26,238 bases of DNA from Lutibacter sp. (GTDB taxonomy: Bacteria > Bacteroidota > Bacteroidia > Flavobacteriales > Flavobacteriaceae): positions 1 to 26,238 of the forward strand of contig JAKIVA010000038.1 of assembly GCA_021647265.1 (NCBI GenBank). Reading direction: 5' to 3'. The notes beneath the pieces were generated by a model that worked only from the letters and a program-made list of their open reading frames with translations, was not told the DNA's origin and ran no database searches. Below are positions 1 to 7,029 of the stretch, piece by piece. The number at the start of each line of letters is the position of its first letter. The first letter of the stretch is position 1. Both the position numbers and the translations under genes were made by a program.

Positions 1-295
1 CCGAAATTAGATTAAGATTAGTAACACCTAAATTTTTAACTGCCATATAGATTGAAGGATTGATAATAATTCTAAAACTATTTCCAGAATAAAACCCTAA
101 ATCCCAAGAATCTCGTTGTATAATAGTAGACTGTTCTGTACTTAAATCTACAAAAACTTGATTTTGTTCGTTTGGACCACCAACTTCTGGATTTAATATA
201 GCAGAATTTGTTGGCTCAGGACGTACAGGAAAAGTTTCGTCTTTACTACATTTAAAGAATAAAAGAGCGATTATAATGATAAGTATATGTTTCAT
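1..295 (-). CDS. HmuY-family lipoprotein, 5' part only
   Basis: This is an open frame on the minus strand from an ATG at 295 running off the left edge (98 codons visible, no stop). The N-terminus is a lipoprotein signal: a short basic start, a hydrophobic run, then a lipobox-like LLFFKC with Cys16, so the product is probably lipid-anchored. The mature part contains QNQVFVDLSTEQ, then RDSWDLGFYSGNSFRI and a following MAVKNL, an arrangement I recognise from the HmuY family. HmuY of Porphyromonas binds haem at the cell surface, but many flavobacterial members have no proven ligand, so haem binding is only a family-level suggestion. It is transcribed away from the permease at 480. The C-terminal part lies outside the window. 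Confidence 0.72.
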   Translation of the reverse strand, partial: MKHILIIIIALLFFKCSKDETFPVRPEPTNSAILNPEVGGPNEQNQVFVDLSTEQSTIIQRDSWDLGFYSGNSFRIIINPSIYMAVKNLGVTNLNLIS

Positions 296-343
296 AATTG
301 TGTTTTATAAAGAGAAGTTATAATTAATTTTTAAAAAATAAGG

Positions 344-417
344 TTACTACACCTACCGAAATTTACACAAAAGATTTTTAGAATGAATTTGTTATATATA
401 TTCGGTAAGTGCAGTAA
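344..417. repeat. Pair of inverted 17-bp arms, possible operators
   Basis: The left arm (344-360) is TTACTACACCTACCGAA. The right arm (401-417), read on the other strand, is TTACTGCACTTACCGAA, matching at 15 of 17 positions. The 40-bp A+T-rich spacer is too long for a typical terminator and no T-run follows. The arms lie between the divergent HmuY-like and MFS genes, 48 bp and 62 bp from the respective start codons. Two inverted copies of one protein-binding site is the reading I favour. No binding protein is identified. Confidence 0.4.
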
Positions 418-479
418 TTTTTAATTCAATAAATTACCCAAAAATTCAATACCATATATATAAATATATATACGTTAAA

Positions 480-1709
480 ATGAAGAATGTTAGAATAAAA
501 ATATCATTATTTGTAAATTATTTTGTTTTTGCTATTTTATTAAATAGTGTAGGAATCGTAATATTAAAATCTTTAGAAAATTATGGTGTTGATGAAGTTC
601 AGGCAAGTTCTTTAGAATGGTTTAAAGATATTCCAATAGCAATTGTTTCATTTATAATTGCTTCGTTTTTGCCAAGAATTGGCTATAAAAAGGCAATGTT
701 AACAGGTTTATTGTTAGTTATGTTTGCCTGTGTTTTTATGTATTTTGGAAATTCTTTTTGGACAGCAAAAATATTATTTGCATCTGTTGGGATTTCTTTT
801 GCATTGATAAAAATTTCAGTTTACTCTGTCATAGGTCTTGTTACCAACACTACAAAGGAACACAATAGCCTAATGAGCTCTATTGAAGGCTTTTTTATGA
901 TTGGAATTGCCTTGGCTTATTTTTTATTTCCGGCCTTTAATTCAAATGACAATCCCGATGCCTGGCTTAGAGTATATTGGTTGTTAGCAGGCTTAGCTTT
1001 TCTTTCGTTTTTACTTTTATATTTCACAAATTTTGATGAAGGGAGTGAAATACCAGGCGTAAATCTTTTGGATGATGTTAAGCAAATGGCAATGCTTTGT
1101 ACCAAAATGCTTATTCTTATTTTTATTTGCAGTGCTTTTTTGTTTGTAATGGTTGAGCAAGGAATTATGACATGGTTGCCTACTTTTTACAAGCGTGTAT
1201 TACAACTTCCTCCCAATGTTAGTATCATGATGGCAAGTATTTTTGCTTTATCCTTAGCAATTGGTAGAATAGGAGCGGGAATTATTTCTAAATACATTTC
1301 TTGGTTTTATATATTATCATTTTGTATTGTAATAGCTATGCTAATGGTCATTTTTATTTTGCCAAAAACTATTGAAACAGAAGTTGGTGTTATTAATTCA
1401 ATTACTGATATTCCATTAATTGGTTATGCTTTTCCTATTGTAGGAATTTTTATAGCGCCTATTTACCCTTTGTTAAATTCTTCAATTTTAAGTGCTTTGC
1501 CTAAAAAAATGCACAGCCCAATGACGGGTTTAATTGTTGTGTTTTCAGCTCTCGGAGGAACGTCAGGATCAACTATAATAGGATGGTTGTTTAAAAATTA
1601 CGGCGCTGAATCAGCTTTTTACTACACATTAATACCTATGACATTATTATTAATTTCAATACTAATCTTATATAGATTAACAAATCAATCTATATATGCT
1701 ATTAATTAA
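480..1709 (+). CDS. MFS permease, probably a sugar transporter
   Basis: The 409-residue product is almost entirely hydrophobic, with about twelve membrane-spanning stretches and a charged central loop around residues 180-200, the usual length and layout of a major facilitator. A basic loop RIGYKKA after the second helix matches the typical MFS loop 2-3 position. The gene overlaps the trehalase gene by 14 bp, so the two are translationally coupled, and trehalose or a related glucoside is the likely substrate. That substrate is inferred from the neighbour only. The ATG at 480 is the first start after the A+T-rich upstream region; I see no clear TAnnTTTG box. The two inverted arms at 344-417 may control it. 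Confidence 0.78.
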   Translation: MKNVRIKISLFVNYFVFAILLNSVGIVILKSLENYGVDEVQASSLEWFKDIPIAIVSFIIASFLPRIGYKKAMLTGLLLVMFACVFMYFGNSFWTAKILFASVGISFALIKISVYSVIGLVTNTTKEHNSLMSSIEGFFMIGIALAYFLFPAFNSNDNPDAWLRVYWLLAGLAFLSFLLLYFTNFDEGSEIPGVNLLDDVKQMAMLCTKMLILIFICSAFLFVMVEQGIMTWLPTFYKRVLQLPPNVSIMMASIFALSLAIGRIGAGIISKYISWFYILSFCIVIAMLMVIFILPKTIETEVGVINSITDIPLIGYAFPIVGIFIAPIYPLLNSSILSALPKKMHSPMTGLIVVFSALGGTSGSTIIGWLFKNYGAESAFYYTLIPMTLLLISILILYRLTNQSIYAIN

Positions 1710-3588
1710 TCCTACTTCAACCTTAAAATCCTTATTGTTACAAGAGGATACTGATGGTAATAAAAAAATTACAATTGAAGATATAGGACCTAAAAAATTT
1801 GATGTAATTCAAACAAATGGAGAAATCCATAGCGTTGAAGGAACTTATTTTTTATCAAATTTATTACAAGAACTTTCCATTTTAATTAAACAAGAAAAAA
1901 ATACAGTTGCTGCTATTTCATTAGAAAGAATTTATGAAAAACCAACACAACGAGTTTCTCGATTAATAAGAGAAGTGTATTGGGATGATTTAACAAGAAC
2001 AATGGATAAAAGAGGATTGGAAAAAGTAATTTTTGATGAAAAAGTATTTCAAGAGTATTTAAATATATATATTCCTGAAGGAGATAAGGAAGCCTTTCAA
2101 TATTATACTAATTTAGCAAAAGCACTTACTCAAATAAAGATTAAAATTCTTCCGAAAAATATAAGTCCGGAATATGTTTTATCAATAAATGAAAAACCTG
2201 GTCTTTTAGCTTTGGCATTACAAAAAAAGAATGGCGTTGTACAAGGTGAACCATTTGTGGTACCTGGTGGTCGTTTCAATGAAATGTATGGGTGGGATAG
2301 TTATTTTGAATCTATAGGTTTGGTAATCGATCAAAAATTTCATTTGGTAAAAGGTATGATTGAAAATTTTGAGTATCAGATTAAACATTATGGCAAAATT
2401 TTAAATGCGAATAGAAGTTATTATTTAACAAGAACTCAACCTCCGTTTTATTCTTCACTTTTAAAAGAATATGTTGAAGCAACAAATAATTTAGATTTAG
2501 TATGGCTTTCAGGGAAATTAAACACGGCAATTCAAGAATATGAAAACGTATGGATGGTTGATGGTAAAAGATTGTTGTATAATGGGTTAAACAGGTATCT
2601 TGCTGAAGGAATTGGATTTGTTTTTGAAACTGAAGAAGGCCATTTTAAGGGGGTTATTGAATTTTATGCCAACAAGCTGAAAATTCCTTTAGTAGAATTT
2701 GAGGATAAATACAAAAAGAGAGCAATTGATGTTCCTGAATTAGACGACTATTTTACACATGACAGAACCTTGCGAGAAAGTGGACATGATACTTCAAATA
2801 GGTTCGTAAATAAATGCGCTCATTTAAATACGGTTGATTTAAATTCATTGCTTTATAAATACGAAGTTGATTTTGCAGATCTTATTCAAAACTATTTTGA
2901 TGGGGTTTTTCTGAGTGATAAGAAAAAAACATATTCAAGCGGTTATTGGAGATTTAAAGCTGAAGAAAGGAAAAAACAAATTGACAACCTTCTTTGGGAT
3001 GAAAAAGAAGGTTTGTATTTCGATTATAATTTTCATAAAAATCAATCTGAAAATTTCGTATCAGCTACAACATTTTATCCGCTTTGGTCAAAACTTTGCA
3101 GTAATCACCAAGCTCAGTTATTGGTAAAAAAGGCACTTCCGTTATTGAAATGCAAAGGAGGAATTGCAAGTTCCAGTAAAAAATCTAGGGGAGAGGTAAC
3201 TAAAGAAAATCCGCAAAGACAATGGGATTATCCATTTGGATGGGCTCCTCATCAAATGTTAATTTGGAAAGGTTTGTTACAGTATAATTTTATTAATGAA
3301 ACTCAAGAATTGGTATATCGTTGGCTTTGGTTAATTACCAAAAATGCAGTAAATTATAATGGCACAATCCCCGAAAAATATGATGTTGTAAACTGTACGC
3401 ACATCATTGATGCTGAATATGGAAATGTAGGTACAAATTTCGAGTATTTGCCAGATGGTGGATTTGGATGGATGAATGCTTCATACCAATATGGGTTATC
3501 TATACTCCAAAAAGAATTAGTTAAAAAATTAAATGAATTAATAGATCCGGATATCTTATTTGGGAATGATTATCTCAGTAAAGATTAA
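1696..3588 (+). CDS. Trehalase, GH37, fungal neutral-trehalase type
   Basis: The 630-residue enzyme should hydrolyse trehalose to two glucose molecules in the cytoplasm, since no signal peptide is visible. Both GH37 signatures are present: PGGRFNEMYGWDSY (190-203) and QWDYPFGWAP (509-518). The probable catalytic acid is Asp365 in ESGHDTSNRF. The probable base is Glu583 in NFEYLPDGGFGW, which aligns with the GEYPLQDGFGW segment of E. coli TreA. Residues 18-29, DTDGNKKITIED, followed by IGPK, form an EF-hand-like calcium loop resembling the one in yeast neutral trehalase. The stretch DAEYGNVGT (572-580) also looks fungal rather than like E. coli TreA. It starts inside the permease gene (14-bp overlap), so import and hydrolysis are coupled. 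Confidence 0.93.
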   Translation: MLLINPTSTLKSLLLQEDTDGNKKITIEDIGPKKFDVIQTNGEIHSVEGTYFLSNLLQELSILIKQEKNTVAAISLERIYEKPTQRVSRLIREVYWDDLTRTMDKRGLEKVIFDEKVFQEYLNIYIPEGDKEAFQYYTNLAKALTQIKIKILPKNISPEYVLSINEKPGLLALALQKKNGVVQGEPFVVPGGRFNEMYGWDSYFESIGLVIDQKFHLVKGMIENFEYQIKHYGKILNANRSYYLTRTQPPFYSSLLKEYVEATNNLDLVWLSGKLNTAIQEYENVWMVDGKRLLYNGLNRYLAEGIGFVFETEEGHFKGVIEFYANKLKIPLVEFEDKYKKRAIDVPELDDYFTHDRTLRESGHDTSNRFVNKCAHLNTVDLNSLLYKYEVDFADLIQNYFDGVFLSDKKKTYSSGYWRFKAEERKKQIDNLLWDEKEGLYFDYNFHKNQSENFVSATTFYPLWSKLCSNHQAQLLVKKALPLLKCKGGIASSSKKSRGEVTKENPQRQWDYPFGWAPHQMLIWKGLLQYNFINETQELVYRWLWLITKNAVNYNGTIPEKYDVVNCTHIIDAEYGNVGTNFEYLPDGGFGWMNASYQYGLSILQKELVKKLNELIDPDILFGNDYLSKD

Positions 3589-3843
3589 TTACACATATAC
3601 TATCCAGATCCAATTAGTGGTATGCATACTTGGCATCAACGTGTACGAATTGAAAAACCTAAAGAAGGTGAAAAATATGGGGATATTTTTGTAGATACTA
3701 ATAAGTCCCATGAAATTTATAAAGAATGGTTAGCAATGACTCGTCCAGCTCCTGGACCAAACGGAGAAAGAAGACCATTGTGGTTTAACAGAGCTTTTAA
3801 ACCTGATGAATCGGTTTATTACGTAGATAAGGAAGAAAAATAA
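3589..3843 (+). pseudogene. Orphan C-terminal reading frame, likely gene remnant
   Basis: An ATG at 3622 gives 73 residues, but the same frame is open back to the trehalase stop, and the 11 upstream codons also read like protein (YYPDPISG). The product is rich in W, P and charged residues (MHTWHQRVRIEKP, EWLAMTRPAPGPNGERRPLW) and has no start-like N-terminus, signal peptide or membrane helix. It looks like the last 80 or so residues of a larger globular protein whose 5' part has been lost at a junction just after the trehalase stop. I cannot place the family. It could instead be a genuine small cytoplasmic protein starting at 3622. Confidence 0.5.
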
Positions 3844-3857
3844 AAATAGAATATAAC

Positions 3858-3990
3858 AAAGGCTGTCTGAAAAGTATTGTTCTGAATGTAAATGAAGAAT
3901 GTTCTTAAATTAGATATCTGTATATCAAGATATTGAGATTTTTCACTTTATTCAAAATGACAAGTATAGTTGCTTTTCAGACAACCTCTT
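3858..3990. repeat. Short intergenic element with terminal inverted repeats
   Basis: GGCTGTCTGAAAAG (3861-3874) and CTTTTCAGACAACC (3973-3986) are inverted copies matching at 13 of 14 positions, about 100 bp apart. The interior carries ATTGAGATTTTTCACTTTA and then TTCAAAATGACAAG, which resembles a decayed form of an intergenic repeat I know from flavobacterial genomes. No reading frame lies inside. It sits directly after the truncated frame, so it may be a miniature mobile element or a repeat hairpin, and it could also stop transcription from the trehalase side. Confidence 0.5.
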
Positions 3991-4067
3991 TATATATGGA
4001 CTACCTAGTAAATTTGGTACAATTTTAATGTAACATTTGTTTTTAATAATATGATAAATGTTAGCTT

Positions 4068-4095
4068 TTGTTTCTTTTAATTATAGTTAACTTTG
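4068..4095 (+). promoter_or_regulatory. Bacteroidota-type promoter of maeB
   Basis: TTG at 4068-4070 is followed 17 bp later by TAACTTTG at 4088-4095, a full match to the -33 TTG / -7 TAnnTTTG pattern of Bacteroidota. Transcription would start near 4102 and give a leader of about 26 nt before the ATG at 4128. Because the boxes overlap the upstream extension of the frame, they also argue for the ATG at 4128. Confidence 0.65.
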
Positions 4096-4127
4096 TACTC
4101 AGTATTTTATACGAAATTATAACTATT

Positions 4128-6404
4128 ATGAGTGATTCTAAATTAAGAAGAGAAGCGTTATTGTATCATGCAAAACCATCTCCAGGTAAAATTCAAGTAA
4201 TTCCAACCAAAAAACACGCAACCCAAAAAGATTTATCATTGGCATATACACCGGGTGTTGCTATACCATGTTTAGAAATTGAGAAAGACCCGAATAATGC
4301 CTATAAATATACTTCGAAGGGGAATTTAGTAGCTGTTATTTCAAACGGAACAGCAGTTTTAGGTTTGGGAAATATTGGAGCGTTAGCAGGAAAACCGGTA
4401 ATGGAAGGTAAAGGATTACTATTTAAAATTTTTGCAGGAATTGATGTTTTTGATATTGAAGTTGATACAACAGATGTTGATAAATTTATAGAAACCGTAA
4501 AAAATATTTCACCAACTTTTGGAGGAATTAATTTAGAAGATATCAAAGCTCCGGAAGCTTTTGAAATTGAGCGTAGATTGAAAGAGGAATTAGATATTCC
4601 TGTAATGCATGACGATCAGCACGGAACAGCAATAATTTCAGCTGCTGCCTTAAAAAATGCAGTTGAAATAGCAGGAAAAGATATTTCAAAAGTTAAAATT
4701 GTAGTGAGTGGTGCTGGTGCAGCTGCAATTTCTTGTTCTCGTTTATATATAGCTATTGGCGCTAAAAGAGAAAATCTTGTAATGTGTGATAGCAAAGGGG
4801 TTATTAGGAAAGATATTGAAGGTTTAAGTACCCAAAAAGCTGAATTTGCAACAGATAGGGACATCTATACTTTAGAAGAAGCTATGGTTAATTCAGATGT
4901 ATTTATTGGCTTATCAAAAGGGCATTTGGTAACACCAAAAATGTTGCTAACTATGGCAAAAGACCCTATAGTTTTTGCTATGGCAAATCCAACTCCTGAA
5001 ATTGAATATAAATTAGCTGTAGAAACAAGAAAAGATATCATTATGGCTACAGGTAGATCAGACAATCCTAACCAAGTGAATAATGTACTAGGATTTCCAT
5101 TTATTTTTAGAGGAGCACTAGATGTTAAAGCTACTGCCATTAATGAAGAAATGAAAATTGCTGCAGTTCATGCGTTGGCTGATTTAGCAAAAGAGTCTGT
5201 ACCAGAACATGTGAATATTACTTATGGGAAAACAAATATTCAATTTGGAAGAGAATACATAATTCCTACACCATTTGATAATAGACTCATAACTAAAGTA
5301 CCTCCTGCGGTTGCAAAAGCAGCAATGGAATCAGGAGTTGCAAAAGAACCAATAAAAGATTGGGAAGCTTACGAAGAAGAGTTGGCTGAAAGATTAGGAA
5401 CAGGGAATAAGTTAATGAGAATGCTTACTTCACGTGCTAAATCAGATCCTAAAACAGTTGTTTTTGCTGAAGCAGATCATTTTGATGTATTAAAAGCTGC
5501 ACATACTGTTTATGAAGATGGAATTGGAATTCCAATTTTACTTGGGGATAAAAAAATTATTAGGGAATTAATGGCAGAGATTAATTTTGAAGGAGATGTA
5601 AAAATAATAGACCCAAAATCTAAAGAGGAAAAAGAAAGAAGAAATCGTTTTGCCCAAGTATATTGGGAAAAGAGAAAACGTAAAGGAATTTCATTATTAG
5701 ATGCGCAAAAATGGATGCGAGAACGAAATTATTTTGCAGCTATGATGATAAATGAAGGTGAAGCAGACGCTTTGGTTACAGGGTATTCACGAAGTTACCC
5801 AACAGTTGCAAAGCCAATAATTGAATTGATTGGAAAAGCTGATGGAGTACTTAGAGTTGCAGCAACTAATATTATGATGACTGAAAGAGGACCGATGTTT
5901 TTTTCTGACACCGCTTTCAATATAAATCCAACCGAAGAAGAATTGGTTCAAATTGCTAGAATGACAGCTAGAGTTATGAAAACTTTTGGTGTAGAACCTA
6001 ATTTAGCGATGTTATCCTATTCAAATTTTGGATCTGCAGCATCAAAATCGGCTACAAAAGCCTCAAATGCGGTAAAACATCTTCATAAACATTACCCTGA
6101 AGTTATTATTGATGGTGAAATTCAAGCAGATTTTGCATTGAGTAGAGAATTAAGAGATGAAAAATTTCCTTTTACCAAGTTACTAGGTAAAAAAGTAAAT
6201 GGATTAATTTTTCCAAACTTGAATTCAGCAAATATTAGTTATAAGTTAATCAAGAGATTAAACAATGTAGAATCAATAGGTCCGGTTGTTATGGGATTAA
6301 AAAAACCAGTACATATTTTGCATTTAGGATCTAGCGTAGATGAGATTGTAAATATGGTTTGTGTAGCAGTGGTGGATGCCCAAGAAAATAGCAAAAAACA
6401 ATAA
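4128..6404 (+). CDS. maeB: Hybrid malic enzyme with phosphotransacetylase-like domain
   Basis: The 758-residue protein oxidatively decarboxylates malate to pyruvate, probably with NADP, in the cytoplasm. The malic N-terminal domain (about 1-160) shows SLAYTPGVA with Tyr40 and VMEGKG with Lys95. The HDDQHGTAI segment follows at 161-169. The nucleotide-binding domain begins with VVSGAGAAAIS (192-202). From about 430 onward it is a phosphotransacetylase-like domain, which in MaeB-type enzymes is regulatory and binds acetyl-CoA rather than making acetyl phosphate. The length fits MaeB (about 760). I chose the ATG at 4128, MSDSKLRREALLYH, over an upstream TTG at 4068 because that TTG is the -33 box. 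It is the first gene of the maeB-ruvA-sprA run, with ruvA 40 bp downstream. Confidence 0.94.
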   Translation: MSDSKLRREALLYHAKPSPGKIQVIPTKKHATQKDLSLAYTPGVAIPCLEIEKDPNNAYKYTSKGNLVAVISNGTAVLGLGNIGALAGKPVMEGKGLLFKIFAGIDVFDIEVDTTDVDKFIETVKNISPTFGGINLEDIKAPEAFEIERRLKEELDIPVMHDDQHGTAIISAAALKNAVEIAGKDISKVKIVVSGAGAAAISCSRLYIAIGAKRENLVMCDSKGVIRKDIEGLSTQKAEFATDRDIYTLEEAMVNSDVFIGLSKGHLVTPKMLLTMAKDPIVFAMANPTPEIEYKLAVETRKDIIMATGRSDNPNQVNNVLGFPFIFRGALDVKATAINEEMKIAAVHALADLAKESVPEHVNITYGKTNIQFGREYIIPTPFDNRLITKVPPAVAKAAMESGVAKEPIKDWEAYEEELAERLGTGNKLMRMLTSRAKSDPKTVVFAEADHFDVLKAAHTVYEDGIGIPILLGDKKIIRELMAEINFEGDVKIIDPKSKEEKERRNRFAQVYWEKRKRKGISLLDAQKWMRERNYFAAMMINEGEADALVTGYSRSYPTVAKPIIELIGKADGVLRVAATNIMMTERGPMFFSDTAFNINPTEEELVQIARMTARVMKTFGVEPNLAMLSYSNFGSAASKSATKASNAVKHLHKHYPEVIIDGEIQADFALSRELRDEKFPFTKLLGKKVNGLIFPNLNSANISYKLIKRLNNVESIGPVVMGLKKPVHILHLGSSVDEIVNMVCVAVVDAQENSKKQ

Positions 6405-6414
6405 TAATTTTTAT

Positions 6415-6422
6415 TACATTTG
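6415..6422 (+). promoter_or_regulatory. Possible -7 box upstream of ruvA-sprA
   Basis: TACATTTG matches TAnnTTTG and ends 22 bp before the ruvA ATG, a normal leader length. No TTG lies at the expected upstream distance, so this is a weak or secondary promoter that could drive ruvA-sprA independently of maeB. Confidence 0.35.
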
Positions 6423-6444
6423 AGGTTGTTAGAAAAGATAAAAT

Positions 6445-7026
6445 ATGATAACCCATATAAGAGGTAAGTTAGTCGAAAAAAACCCAACCTATGTTGTAAT
6501 AGAAGCTAATGGTATTGGCTATTGGTTAAACATTTCTTTAAATACCTTTTCTCTTTTACCAGATAATGAAGCTATTTTATTGTATACGCATCTTTCAATA
6601 AAAGAAGATTCGCATACACTTTATGGTTTTATTAGTAAAACTGAACGTGAAATTTTTAAACTGCTCATTTCTGTTTCAGGAGTTGGGCCTAGCATTGCTC
6701 GTACAATGTTATCTTCAATGACTACAGATGAAATTCAACAAGCTATTGGTTCTGGAAATGTTGGAGCTATCCAATCGGTTAAAGGAATTGGAGCAAAAAC
6801 AGCACAACGTGTTTTATTAGATTTAAAAGATAAAATTTTAAAAACTTTTATTATTGATGAAGTTTCTTTTGCTGAAAGCAATACGAATAAAAATGAAGCG
6901 TTATCTGCTTTAGAGGTTTTAGGGTTTAATAAAAAGCATTCAGAAAAAGTATTGGATAAAATTTTATTAGAATATAAAACATCAAGTGTTGAAGTTTTAA
7001 TAAAAAAGGCGCTTAAAAATTTATAA
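6445..7026 (+). CDS. ruvA: Holliday junction branch migration protein RuvA
   Basis: The 193-residue protein is the junction-binding subunit of the RuvABC recombination-repair complex. Its three domains are visible: an N-terminal OB fold starting MITHIRGKLV (about 1-62), two helix-hairpin-helix motifs at SVSGVGPSIA (77-86) and SVKGIGAKTA (111-120), and a C-terminal domain III (about 145-193) that contacts RuvB. The length is normal. The stop is only 3 bp before the sprA start and is in the same frame as sprA, so the two are probably cotranscribed; I recall the ruvA-sprA-gcvH order from Flavobacterium johnsoniae. The function is unrelated to secretion. Confidence 0.96.
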   Translation: MITHIRGKLVEKNPTYVVIEANGIGYWLNISLNTFSLLPDNEAILLYTHLSIKEDSHTLYGFISKTEREIFKLLISVSGVGPSIARTMLSSMTTDEIQQAIGSGNVGAIQSVKGIGAKTAQRVLLDLKDKILKTFIIDEVSFAESNTNKNEALSALEVLGFNKKHSEKVLDKILLEYKTSSVEVLIKKALKNL

Positions 7027-7029
7027 GAT

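Noticed and set aside
3861..3986. Inverted repeat read as a simple Rho-independent terminator.
   Set aside because: The arms are about 100 bp apart and no T-run follows the right arm; a repeat element is more likely.
4068..4127. Upstream TTG start adding 20 residues to the malic enzyme.
   Set aside because: The TTG is the -33 promoter element, the -7 box lies inside the extension, and MSDSKLRREALLYH at 4128 is the family-like N-terminus.
4301..5140. Three consecutive minus-strand frames of 81-91 codons.
   Set aside because: They lie antisense within the malic enzyme, have no family features and arise from A+T-rich codon bias.
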